From contig MU130366.1 of assembly GCA_015039465.1 (NCBI GenBank), forward strand, positions 323,893 through 387,892: a stretch of DNA of 64,000 nt. The letters are read 5' to 3'. Position numbers and translations under genes: made by a program. This DNA is from Phlegmacium glaucopus. Lineage: Eukaryota; Basidiomycota; Agaricomycetes; Agaricales; Cortinariaceae. The notes under the pieces were generated by a model. It worked only from the letters and a program-made list of their open reading frames with translations, was not told where the DNA came from and ran no database searches. Below are positions 1-11,551 of the stretch, in pieces (the first letter of the stretch is position 1; the number at the start of each line of letters is the position of its first letter).

Positions 1-1667
1 TTAAGTTTCGTCAATATGACTTCTAGTAGTGACGCGAGGAAAGATCTTTTTGATTCATCAAGCGGACCCGATGATATTTTGCGATTGCGTTTATACTGCC
101 AAAATGTCAAGTCAAAACGAGAAAGAAAAATAGAATACGACGAACACTAGTCAGGATGAGGTGTAAAAGCGGGAAGACAGTGGAACATGTATCGTCATAT
201 TCATCTGCCAAAAAGTGTAACACAACGGGTTTGATTTGATCGAGGTAAGTGGATGCTTCAGCACGGATTTCTTCGTTTGGACAATCCTGAAAGTAGATAT
301 TAGATTTAGTGGCACGCGACAATTTCTGGTCGTGTGAGCACGTACGTCCACTAATTTTGTCAATTCCTGACCCAAGACGTTGAGCAAGTTTCCTAATGCC
401 TCTCGATAAGACTCTTCCCCCTCATCCGTATCCTGGCCACGTTCGGCTTGTTGAGCCCGGGTCTTCGATTCCAGAGCTTCTAACACTTGTCCGAGTGATA
501 GTACTTTTAAGAGCTGTAACTTGTCAGCTGGCTCTTTGAGTCCTTTGGCGACTATTCGAAGGAGAGCGACAGATGTTGCCAGTCGGATTGGGAGTGACGG
601 ATCAGCAAGAAGGGTGAATAAGAGGGGGACAGTTGTAGGAGTGATGGTAAGGTTGATATCGATCCAGCCTGTAGTATTTTCTAACATGACAACAATGATT
701 AAAACACGAGAAAAAGACCTACCAACATATGAGCCGAAAGTGCGAACACCCCAATCGACAACTTCAATCGCGTGATCCAGATCATCTCGAGCTTGTGAAT
801 CCATATTGGAATTTTTACGCAAGTCATTCATTCGTTCTGCACCTTCCGCCACTATGGTCAGAACAGCGTCATTGATCCTTGCTGCATCCCGTTCTCGAAC
901 ACCATCCCTGACGCGGGCATCCCGAGCGTGACGAGTCGCCAAGAAGGTCCTTGCTGACTTGATGATCTGATCAGCGACTTCGCCTGAAATTTCTAGAACG
1001 ATATGGAAAAATAGGAGAGAAACATGGCGATTAAATCCTGCTTGGGAGTGTTGATCTGTTGGGCGAATGAGTGTAAAAATGTCGGAGAAGAAGGTAGGCC
1101 ATTGTTCGTTGTATGTGCATAGGAAGAAAAGGGTGACTGTATGTGAAAATTTATTGCGAAGGACTGGGAGATAATGGACTGTATTAGAAGACAACTTTAC
1201 AGAAATTGGGCACTTACAAGTAGCTTCAGCTTCTGCAGGTCCTAACACATATTCAGATTGTATATATGATATCAAGGCTTGCTGCAGAGATTGAAATGTT
1301 TCATCATCAAAGCGTTCAAATCTAGATGATTAAACATGTATATGAGTTAAATCGCCTGGTTTACATATCAACAAAGAAGGAAAAGTTCAAGAGACCCAAT
1401 CGAAAAGAATGAAAATGGGTCTGATACTCACCGGTTATCCAAAAATTCATCTAGCAGGCGAAGGCCGAAGAATCGTGCTTGAGATGGATATTTCCTGGAA
1501 CCATCTTGATTCTGATCAACAAAAAGATGAAGTCCGAGTCTCCAAGTTTCGTTTGTATTTTCCTGGATAGTGGAAAGGTATGCTAGAGCTTGCTGGTGCA
1601 AAGAACCCTGACTTGGATCAAAAGCCACTGTAATGGCTTGTACGACTTGGTCTATTTCGTGTTCCAT
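1..1667 (-). CDS. los1: Exportin-T (tRNA nuclear exportin), 5' part; runs off the left edge
   Basis: Importin-beta-type karyopherin that exports mature tRNA from the nucleus with Ran-GTP. The first exon (1667-1432) encodes an N-terminus starting MEHEIDQVVQAITVAFDP, followed by an Xpo1/exportin-like region with RNKFSHTVTLFFLCTYNEQW and FFSDIFTLIRP, which closely resembles animal XPOT and yeast Los1. Further HEAT-like helices include LLADPSLPIRLATSVALLRI. At least four short introns are visible, for example one starting at 1431. The ATG at 1667 is chosen because no in-frame ATG lies upstream within the open frame. Only about the first third to half of the usual ~1000 residues is in the window; the C-terminal part lies beyond base 1. 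The family assignment rests on the N-terminal region; another karyopherin is possible but less likely. Confidence 0.9.
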
Positions 1668-1824
1668 AGTCAACGTGTTGGATTTAATGCATTGACTGAG
1701 AGGTCAGGTGCAGTGACTGACTCGTGTATGTCGTATTAATTACCAAATCTGGCAACCCTTTATAAAGAGCCTGTGCTGCGTTTCACACATGAACCGGATT
1801 CCTTCACCTTTGCACCGTACTTTA
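1668..1824. promoter_or_regulatory. Short divergent promoter between exportin-T and the unknown gene at 1825, with a TATA box
   Basis: Only about 160 bp separates two divergently transcribed start codons. A TATAAAG lies at 1761-1767 on the plus strand. It is just 22 nt upstream of the ATG at 1789 but 58 nt upstream of the next in-frame ATG at 1825, which favours 1825 as the real start of the plus-strand gene. Confidence 0.5.
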
Positions 1825-4232
1825 ATGTCAGAGTTCGACAGTCTCTCAGACTCTGACTGGCTCGACATATCCAGTGGTCGTGACTCAGATGATAATGATT
1901 CTCTCTGTTCTCAAGACAGCGATCATGAGATCAACTCGATGCCACTTTCTAGGCGCTCTTCTATCAGCAATGGAAGTTCAATGAATGGCGAAGTAGAGGC
2001 CTGGGAGGGCTTTGTTTCCGATAGTGGTGACGAAGTAGCTGTTGATACTCATGCTGAAGCCCTCATTGGCATGTATCATGCACCACTCCCCTCTACTCAG
2101 GGGGCTGAACCCATCGCTCTAGGGTTCATCCCCGATATCAATGATCATTCCGCAGCAGCACCAGAAGTCGATGAAGAAGACCGACGGGTCAGAGACGCTC
2201 TTGACCAAAGCTTCGTGAGCACCCTGAGCGCCTCACGCACCAGCACCACAGGCGGTCACTTTTCGAGCACCCATACTTCTATCCATGATCTTCGCCTATC
2301 TTTTCCAGATCCTTTGACCAGTTCTCATGATGAGTTGAATAGATCTTATGAAGCTGTTTCTCCTACAGAGACCACCACTAGCGCAAGTACCGACAACGAT
2401 GATACTCACGAACTGACCACTGCGTCCGTAATCTCTTCATCCCTACCTGAGGATCCGGGTATCACAATTACAACACCCGAGGTCCAATATCGCGAGGGTC
2501 AACACCACCTGATTGAATCCGAGGAGAAATCGGAATTGGAAATTGTGCTCTATGGCGCTTCCCCACAGATTAAATGGCAGTTTATCCAGGATTTGGTCCA
2601 GAAAGCCGCAGCTAATTCAGGTCGTGTCCTTACCAACGCTTTACAGTCCGGGGATGAAAGCGTTCATGTTCAGACAATACGTCTTCTCAAAGACTCAGAG
2701 GCTTTTCAGGCTCCATTCTTCAATGTAGTCACAGTTCATGACCGAACTGGTGATAAACTGCCGCCGAAATTTGAAACTGTACGTATTAAACATCATTTCC
2801 CTTTTGTTTTTCTTTCTTCATCCCCCCCCCTCCTTTTGTCTTTAAGGACACCCTGAATGGCGATTCCAACCATCTTTCATTGGCCGTCGTTTATCTGCCT
2901 ACCCCCAAACTTCCCATTCTCCCATGGCATACTTCTTTCTTTCCCGTCCTTGTTTCTTCCTCCATCGATCTCGACAGCACAGTTGCCCTGCAGGCAGCAG
3001 AGGATGACTGGGATTTACTATGCGTCCCAGCGAACAAGACCTTGAATGTTGGTGGAACCACGCCTGTATTTGACAGCAATAAATTACTGCACCTCACCTC
3101 TGAACAAGCCTACGGAGTCCTCCAAGATATTGGGCGTGAAGCCAAGAAACCCGCATTGAAGCCGATAACAGAACAGGTTAAATCCATGAATGCTGTAACC
3201 TTGTACGTCTTGCTTATCCTCACAAAAGCAATTAACCCACAATTTCCATTCATTAGATTCGCCCTTATGTCAATCATTATGGGTTTCGCTTTCAACACGA
3301 CATTCCGTCCTTCAACTCCGGCTCCAACACCGACTATCAACACGCCTTCATCAAGCAATAGTCACCTTTGGGGGATGTTCGCTCCTCTACCGAACCGCTC
3401 CATGGTCTCTCCTTCCGCCAATACTGCACCTCTCAAAGATATGGCTTTATCAGTTTTCAACCCAGGCACGACGGCCTTGTCTGTCACATCAACCACTTCT
3501 ATGGCTCTCAGTATCGCCAGCTCCTCTAACTCTGTCGCAGAAGTCACCAACATAAGCCCCAGCACCAGTAGCGGTCACTCCAAATGCATATATTGTAAAT
3601 CCACACCCAGGACTTCAACAGACATGATCGTCCGTTCAGAATCAGCTACTGCTTTATCCGAGGTTCATATGAAACCTTCTGTCTTCCCCGCCTCTCGCAC
3701 AGATGGCAGTAGCAGCGGTAGCAACACTATCCTCTTCGGAGACCGGACTGCCGGTTACAGCGTTAGCGGTAGCAGCAGCAGTGGTGACCCCAAAGTTACC
3801 ATCTCCAATCCCAAAGTCGTCGGTGCTTTGAGCGAACAAATTCAGAACTTGAATGAAGAAATGATCTACCGTAACGAACGCGCCAAGAACCGAGCTAGGG
3901 AGTTGAAGAAACGTGGGGAGGAGTTGTTGTGGGATACGCAGGAGAGGTTGGTGAAAAGGACGGAGAGGGCTAAGAGGAGAGCTAGGGAATTGGGAAAGGT
4001 CTTGGAATCGGAAGCTTGGGCGACTTATCAGAAGGTGCAAGGGGAGATGGGAACTCGGTTAAGTGGTGGTGTTGGTGTGTGGGGAAATGAGGATGGGGAT
4101 AGAACTAAGGGACAAGAGGGTAAACAGAAGAAGAGCAAGAAAGATAAGGAGAATGCCAAGGCTTGTCGGAAGGAATGGCGTCGTCTGCCGAGGAACACAC
4201 GAGGGTCACGCGCTGAGCACTGCCAACTCTGA
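1825..4232 (+). CDS. Unknown protein: acidic disordered N-terminus, one membrane helix, C-terminal basic coiled coil
   Basis: No family was recognised. Exon 1 (1825-2778) starts MSEFDSLSDSDWLDISSG and is rich in Ser, Asp and Thr, so probably disordered. It is joined in frame to exon 2 at 2847 by an intron at 2779-2846. A second intron, 3203-3256 (54 nt), is a multiple of three and leaves an open frame. Removing it brings together NAVTL and FALMSIIMGFAFNTTF, which makes one hydrophobic helix followed by a Ser/Thr/Pro-rich stretch. The last ~100 residues are highly charged with Arg/Lys/Glu heptad-like spacing (repeated NRARELKKRGEE, KRRARELGK), suggesting a coiled coil. The ATG at 1789 is an alternative start. 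The helix plus coiled coil suggests an organelle-membrane tether or adaptor, but that is inference only. Confidence 0.75.
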
Positions 4233-4592
4233 TTTTTCCCCTCTCCTTCCTCGTTTTTCTTTTTTGACTTCATCTCGCCATCTTTATTTCCTTGTCTCTC
4301 AGATTGTGATATCTCAGGTTTCAAGCTCTTATTATTCCTCGTGTTCCTCAATGAGCAGTGATGTATTTTCATTTGGTTGTATGTAAGAATAAAGTATTAA
4401 ATAAGAAAACAGAATATCGGACAAATTATACTTAGTGCAGACCTACATAGCTTTGTCAAGTTTTGTAATCTGTCGCCTGGAATGACAATTTATAACTCAG
4501 TGTACTTCTTTTTTTTCTTTTCTGTATAGAACAGATTCTACAATCCTCGAAGAGAAACTCACAATAGTGTCCACAGTCCGAACCATGATAAA

Positions 4593-6238
4593 TCAAGCAA
4601 TTTTATCCTTGTTCCTGTTACGCGATTCCGAGTCTAGTTCCCGCGACGTTTCTTGGATATCCTCGGTGGTGGATTTAAGTCCCATAGCTTTGCTTTGTTT
4701 TAGACTAGCTTCGAGCGAATCGCGGGCTTTGGCCACATCGCCTGATAACTACATAAATAGGTGAACAAAGGAGTTATTTAACACATTGAACCTCAAAAAA
4801 ATAAAATACAACTTACTCGGTGCATCATAGCTATGTTGAACAACAGTGACATATAAGCTAATTCACATTCATAAAGCTCGTTGTTAGGATGTAATTGACG
4901 CGTGGCAATGACCACGCCCAGGCCTGCCTGAACCCCTGCAATGGCTTGAGCGATGGATTCCTGCCCGCCGCCAGGTAATTCCGACGCGAGCATGATCCAA
5001 AACATTTTGCCCATGAGTTCGGCACCTATCAGATGGAAGGGAAAGGAGGGGAGGAATGAGATAAGACAGAGTGGTGAGTGGAAGATAATACCTCGACATC
5101 GATCTATTGCTGATGCTTTTATGGGCGAAGGTGGCATGAGGATTGAGACGGCTTGCAAGTAAAGAGGCAGGGCATAACTACAAATAAAATTTAAAAAAGT
5201 CGTCATCCGAAACAAGAAAAGAAAAGAACAGCCAAGTACTTACGCCCTGTTCCCACGCTTTAAATAAAAGGTACCAAGAGCCTCGAAAGGAGCAGCAAGA
5301 TCATGCACCCTTGACCATACGGGCAAAGGCAAATCCTGCGACATAACGTACAGGTTCTCAGCCTTAGTATGTTCCCCTGAACCCGCTGGTACCTTCATCA
5401 CTACCTTCAAAATCGCAGTCACAGCCCAAGTTAACCACTCCTCTTCCTCTTCATCAGGTTTTCCCAACTCAGACGCCATACAGCCCAGCTTGTAAGCTAT
5501 GGCTATCGCCCTCATCCCTTCGGGACCCGTTAGGAGTTTGAGTGTTTCTGTTCCCATCTCGGAGGGCGGTGCGTCAGGAGGAAGACCGAGGTAGGCTGAT
5601 TGAAATTTCCAGAAAGCCTCCTTATAGACGTTGTAAGCTTCTTCCTTTTTGCCGTCAAGCTCGAGTACACCAGCGAGTACGATGGCGATCCCAGATATTT
5701 TTAGCAGCGGGTCGGGTTTGAATAAGTCGAGGGGGAGGGATTTGGCTTTTTCCCAAGTTCTGTGAGATTATGGTGAGAATTTGGCATGTAGAAATATATA
5801 CATATATACACTTACTTTTTGAGATAATGGATACTGAGGGTGAGGTCGCCTTGATTTCTGTATTTGACTCCTTCGCGAAGATCACTTCGAATGGCCTTGG
5901 GCCACATTGTCGTTAACTCGTAGATATTATACCTAAGGAGCACACAAGTTGTTATCAATTTGCTTTTGGAATTGTATTTTTTATAAGTCTTACACGCCAT
6001 AGGCCGCCAGGCCAACTCCGAGAGCAAGAATAACGTAGGTCGAGGGCAGGCGACTGGTCTCTGGCAATGGTTTAACTTGAGGAGTTTCTGTTCCTTGGTG
6101 CTGGTTGGACTCAACCGAAGACCGACGACTTGTGGTGAACATTGTCCTCGATGAGATGGTATTCGTAGTCCTCACTGACCATATCGACCTGGCACCTCGA
6201 CCCAAGGAAAATTTGGCTAAATTGTGAAGGCGCAACAT
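4593..6238 (-). CDS. Mitochondrial membrane TPR protein, resembling Mgr3 (i-AAA protease adaptor)
   Basis: Exon 1 (6238-5994) encodes an Arg/Ser-rich presequence-like N-terminus (MLRLHNLAKFSLGRGARSIW) followed by one membrane helix, STYVILALGVGLAAYGVYN. Exon 2 (5932-5816) and exon 3 (5759-5244) continue with TPR-like helical repeats, including REGVKYRNQGDLTLSIHYLK and NELYECELAYMSLLFNIAMM. The final exon ends at a TGA at 4595-4593 after a polar, Ser/Lys-rich tail. The layout of targeting sequence, single membrane span and soluble TPR array is that of yeast Mgr3, which recruits substrates to the inner-membrane i-AAA protease. The assignment rests on architecture and weak motif likeness; another mitochondrial TPR protein cannot be excluded. 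The start is the Met opening the presequence; an upstream Met at 6304 would extend it by 22 residues. Confidence 0.7.
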
Positions 6239-6638
6239 TGAGAGTACTATGAGCGCACTATTGTGGATAAGATCCCAGCATAGGGGACATATGAGAGCTC
6301 TCAAAAGTCAGGGAGGGAAATGCGGGCCGCCGCGCGGGACCTTGTCATAGCAGTGATTTATATAATTTAAATTTTTTCTTGACCAATGCTACGACCAGCC
6401 ATGCTAAAACGAATACGACGGCCATTTCGTATACAACCAAGGAAACTATCAACTCCAAGTAATCCATATAATAATTATACAAAACTAAGAGGTCAGATTT
6501 CTCAACTCTATATGCCACCAATATATAATTCAGCTCAAAAGTTGTTTTAATTTCAAAGCATTTCCTTTCCAAGTTCCTCCAGAACATGCGCAGAGACTTT
6601 TATCACCTCTCGCTGCAGCGGCCTGTAATTTCCGAAAA

Positions 6639-8284
6639 ATGTTGCCTTCTATAGGCGCATACGCTCTACCCTTTCTCAATTTCGATTTCCTGCGCCCTGT
6701 ACGCCTCTCCGCTGTCTACTTTCCGGCTTGGTTTGTCAATGGTGAAGTGGAGGCTAACGTCACTTACAAAGGCATCCAGGTCCCTTCCATTCCTGTTTAT
6801 ATATATATATCTTGATTGATTTAATTCCTTTGATTGTTACAGAGCAATGAAACTGCCTGGTTCGAGAATACGTGCGTGAACCATATCATGCTGCGTACTG
6901 CCTCTTCTTCCTCACTTGGAATTTCTCCCTAGTTATATCCCAGGTATCTTTATTCCCACTTGAGTCAACCCCACCCTTCCTGGTCTCTCTGACCGTCTAC
7001 CTAGGATCCGACATGGCCGTTCTTTCAGCAGCACCACTCCGGTGCCCGTTATTCAACTACACAGAGGCCGTACCATTCACCAAATCTCTAATGCACCAAC
7101 ATGGAGAGCCTGTCCAATGTGTTCCATTCTCTACCTCCCCATTCTCTCTCTTGGACGTAACTTCTTCACATCCATCGTCTTGGTCTATTATGATCAACGA
7201 GGATCTAAGCATCAACCCATCCTCAGTGAAAACAAACTTGGTAAATCCTCCTGTCTATTTCTATAAATGTTGTCCCGTTTCATTTAATATTACAGATGTC
7301 TGCATACCCCGTCTTGTTACCTCTATACCTGGCTCAATACGATATAGACGGAGGAGGAGAAGACAGCCCCAACAATATGATCACTTTCCTTCTCCAAGCT
7401 CATTGTGACCCGGTAAGTCGAATTACAAATCCCCGTCATACTAGTTTTTTCATCGCCAACCATAAACCTAATCTTCTTCTAATTCTTGAACGCTCCTGCA
7501 CCCGCGACACATACTGTACACTCAACAAACAAAGGCCTCCATCATGTGCGAAAACCTCTCCAAAATCAATGAAACATCTAGAAAGGCAATTGAGATGTTC
7601 TCCCAGTTCGTTGGTCACGAGTCCTCCGACGAAATATATACATTTCCCCCCATAAACCCCCGAGTATCCATCCCTGACATATCCATGTCACCGCAAAACA
7701 ATATAACAAATTCTATAAAGGAGTGGTTGGAGGACTTGTTGAGCTCGTCCAGGAATATTGAGATATTGGCGGAAAGTTCGCTAAGCTCACTAGCAAAGGG
7801 AGACGAGGATTTGAGGATTAGGGAGATGATCGCGGAGGAGAGAGAGTCCATGGCGAAGTATACAGAACTTACGGTGCCGATCATGTTCTCTAGAAGGTTA
7901 ATGAAAGTAAGTTGCGAACCTCCTTTTCCATTTTCTAAGCGACATCGTTCTTCATTCTATTCACTTGCACATTCCTTTATTCACGTCTATCATCCCACCC
8001 GTATCCTCTGTTTTCTCCAGACCTTAACCGGACAAGGCGATAGACGCCCCGTTAAGATCCACTTCCAGAGCCCACAAAGTCAAGAACTCGAAAAAGAGGT
8101 CAACGAAATGCCAATGAAGATCATTGGACAAAAATTAGAACATTTAGAGGCCCGGAGGGCTGAAGTTGCACCAAAGTGGTGGTTGGAATGGTTGTCGTTG
8201 AATCGACCCGAGTCAGAGATTAAGAGTGGGGATGGGGCTGAGAGTTCTGCCAGTGGGACTCGTCCGTCAAAAGACCAAGGCTGA
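6639..8284 (+). CDS. Unknown conserved-looking protein of 389 residues, seven exons, including an 11-nt microexon
   Basis: The reconstructed exons are 6639-6779, 6843-6871, 6933-6943, 7005-7240, 7296-7412, 7535-7906 and 8021-8284; the frame stays open throughout. The N-terminus contains VRLSAVYFPAWFVNGEVEAN, and the centre contains SAYPVLLPLYLAQYD. The last third is a charged helical region ending in a Ser/Gly/Lys tail. No signal peptide or clear membrane helix is present. I recall no named domain. The aromatic YFPAW-type strand and the LLPLYLAQY segment suggest a folded core rather than a disordered protein. Exon 3 is only 11 nt and is needed to join NT to YIPGSDMAVLSAAPL in frame. The 122-nt intron 5 is longer than its neighbours, so its 3' border is the least certain. 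Confidence 0.72.
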
Positions 8285-8539
8285 TTGATGTACCTATCTA
8301 TATTTTGTTTTGGGTGTTTCCTTACCGCGCGGGCGTTTGTGAACCTTCAGGCAGGCACTTGGTTTCATCGAAATGGGCCAAGCACTAGACGATGGTAAAA
8401 AAAACCTGCAAATACTGCATGCGATGGGATCCCGATCTCTCTTAGTGTTTACTCAGAATATGCATATGCACCGCTCGAGCCATTAAAAATGTTACACCTT
8501 TAAAATTTATCTTGTAATAATGGAAACGAAAAAAGATGC

Positions 8540-10863
8540 TCAAATAACGATACCAATAAAGTTTGCCCAGGAAAAGAACATAAATGTCCAGAAAAAATGT
8601 ACAAAGCCAACTATAATAGCCAAAGACATGACATCAATATCGAATTTGCTCCTCGCATTACCCGACCATCCAGGTGGTACCCCCAGCGTAACGGTGGGAG
8701 CAGGAATAGTAGACACAGTCGTAGCCACATCCCCCGCCGCATCCGTAAGAATCAGGGTAACAACTTGACGCGTAGAATTAATGGTCGGTAATGCAGAAGT
8801 GTTCGCCAAAGTCGTACGTTCACCAAACAAAGTGGTATACGTGCTGTTGGCCAACCCGGAAGACACAATTCCACCTATAGAGGCTGAAACTGAGGTGTTA
8901 AGGGCATAAGGAGGGGTTGTGAATGTAGGTGTGGAGAGGATAAAGTTGGGTAGTGTGGTAGCGATCGGGGTGGAGTTAAGAGATAGGTAGGCGTTAACGA
9001 CATCTGAGGTCTCTGTAAGGTTAGATGCGTTGTGAAGTGGGTAGAGGCCGATTAAAGGAGGTTCTTTGCCGTTAATTCCGAAACTGGATGACAGGTGTTG
9101 GGTTAACACGTTTCTTGTTTTTTTTTTTTGACATGACTCACCTAAAGATTGTATATACTGTTTGGAGGAAGGCGGAACCTAGAAACATTGAAGGGTCAGT
9201 GTCAATGAAATGATAATGAGAACATAAAATTACCCATTTGCCAATCAATCCCATCTGAACTTGGAGGAAGAGCTCTTGGCCAGGTCAAACACAAATCTGG
9301 GTTTCCTGACGCTGGTCCGATTATATAGTCAGTTGGTTGCAAAGTATAGTTCCTCTCCCTAAAATATAAAATTCAGTCAGAATACACAGAATTTTACAAA
9401 AAGCGTAAGTACCCAAACGTAAAAGCTAATGGCACTGAAGCCGAACATGGGATGGCCCATTGTCCACTTGAATCCACGAGACGCGCATCGCTAATCATTG
9501 CATACAACCGAGATACCTGAAAATAATCTCAGAATTAATCCCAGGAGACCAGAGATAGTGAATGAAACATACATCTTGAAATGGACCATAGATACCCGGT
9601 GTTCCGCTGTTGGTGTGATAGGAAATAAGCAAAGACCAGTAAACGCAGATGACAGCAGCTCACACATCAAACAAGGCTAAGGAATGATTCTGACTACTAT
9701 TTGTATAGGTAGGTAGCGGAGTGAATTGGGTGCTGTTCACCTTTTACGACATTCAGTCGAACCGTCACGAAATAGCAGGATATACTTACCGAGATGCCAG
9801 TGAGAGGTATTGCCCATTGCAAATAGCTGGAAATATTATTTTCCGCAAAAAAAGGTGGAAATTGAGCAACTTGGTTCCAACCAATTTGACTAACGTTAGT
9901 GACCACGGAAGAATCAACGGCACCTAGAATACAAAGCGCCTGTCACATGTCAGCTACACTGATCAACCGAGTTGACAAACCTAGCGTTAGTGTGCCGCTG
10001 GCATTTGTCGTCAAGCTCAATGCAAAGATGGGGTATTCCAAGAGACCCTGTTGGGCCAGGTTAGCGAAGAAAGGTAAGGCTAAAGGAAGGAGCTCAATCA
10101 AAAAGAAAGATGATCAACTCAGAAGGAGGTTGCAAACCATTAGGCCCTGAGGTTGAGATTGAGGATAGACGAGGAAACCCGAGTCCCATGATCCCACTAG
10201 CCGAATCTGTGAGAGTAACATTGGAATCCGTGATTAAACCAAAAACTTGGTTGGCCAGAGTGAGGTTGGATAATTCGATTGTCTCTCTAGCGACAAACCC
10301 AGAGGCGACTACAGCATCATGTGAATTTGTACAAGATACCAAAAAGACTACACGTACATGTATTGTCCGCATACTGAGCACCGAAACTCGTTTGGTTGTC
10401 ATTTACAGCCGCAAAAGTTGGACTCTCATATGTGAGTGGGTATCGAGGAACCTTCCTACAGGTATCGGTTCCGCACGCAGACGAAACAATCCATAAATCC
10501 GACGATGCTGTGTCTAAAGCAACCCGCAGGCTTATAAGGCCTGTTTTGATAACAGCGTAATAAGATCTGTAATAACGCGCTCTACAGTCAGTCTTTGAGA
10601 GAAGTCTTGTTGACTAAGACGTACTGTTTATCGCTCGACAAAGCCACCGCAGTTAAGCCTGCTCCGAAGGTAGTGTTATCCGCTGGCGAACGAATACGCA
10701 ACTCGGAATGCTCTGAGTTGGTATTAGCATGAATGTGAATGATAATGGGATCTGAACGAGAGCTCAAGGAAGGCGGGTTCCAAGCGTTTGTGATAAAGGC
10801 CTCGGTTGCGAGAACAAGAATAAAAGATAAAAAGTGCCGCTTAGCTGTTAGGGAGTATCGCAT
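8540..10863 (-). CDS. Pepsin-like aspartic protease with signal peptide and C-terminal membrane anchor
   Basis: Secretory A1-family endopeptidase. Exon 1 (10863-10625) encodes a signal peptide (RHFLSFILVLATEAFITNAW) and a propeptide. Exon 2 starts at 10566 and carries the first catalytic motif as ALDTASSDLWIVSS (Asp-Thr-Ala, not the usual Asp-Thr-Gly). The flap follows as ADNTFASGFVARETIEL, then ASGIMGLGFP. The second motif, LALFDVGTPGIYGP (Asp-Val-Gly), is formed only by joining exon 9740-9664 to an exon beginning at 9606. SAFLQTVYTIF matches the usual C-terminal GDVFLRSVYTVFD-type strand. A Thr/Ser-rich extension of ~150 residues then leads to a terminal helix (IDVMSLAIIVGFVHFFWTF) and a short tail, so the enzyme probably sits in the plasma membrane or vacuolar membrane facing outward. 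The start was chosen at the Met of the signal peptide; 10965 is an upstream alternative. Confidence 0.88.
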
Positions 10864-11551
10864 AGTAGTGTTTTTCGATGGGAGGGATATATTTCTCGCT
10901 TGTTTTGTTCGCAAGTCCAATGAGAAAAGTGCTACGATACTGCGGCGACTAGCGGAGACATCCAACTTGTATTTCGTTAAGGAACAAGAACGCGATTAGG
11001 ATATCGTTGAAAAAGAGTGACTGGGCCTAGCGCGGTGAGCTGATAGAAGGAGAGTGTAACGGCAACCGCGAATGGACAACGATCAACGTTTTCGGGGCTA
11101 ATTTAAATTTAGGACAACCCCTCGTGCCTTCGCGGAGTACTATGTGGAATTAATCTACACCAGTGCAATTCAAAGGGTGGTATATATATATATATACGGA
11201 AACAAACAACAAGGCAAGTTCAGAGATCTCGAGAGGGAACGCGTGTTACACAGAATGAGAGGGCATGAGACAATGATACATCCGGTATAATGAGGGGAGG
11301 GAATAAATTTCAGACGAAGAAAATAATAGAATAGAGAAAAAAAAAGACATAGAATGCATAATACTTAAGAACGAAGAACGAAATTGTCTACAGAAAAAAA
11401 AGAGCAGAGACTAGGCGAAATCGAATGGGTGGCGCCGTATAAACAGAGTTAGGTGTATACGTAGGATGAAGGGTTAAGGCAAGATAAATGATAATGCAAA
11501 GAGAAAAAAAGGAACGACGAACAACGGCTGATAGAATAAGCAGCCAGTAAA
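10864..11551. other. Intergenic, no gene seen
   Basis: AT-rich sequence between the protease start and the RasGAP stop codon, presumably holding the protease promoter and the RasGAP 3' end. A short TA dinucleotide run lies at about 11181-11196. No open frame with convincing codon use was found. Confidence 0.6.

Noticed and set aside
3654..4372. Two minus-strand frames of 114-128 codons
   Set aside because: Antisense to the coiled-coil exon of the gene at 1825-4232; Leu/Ser/Pro-rich composition is the complement of Lys/Glu codons.
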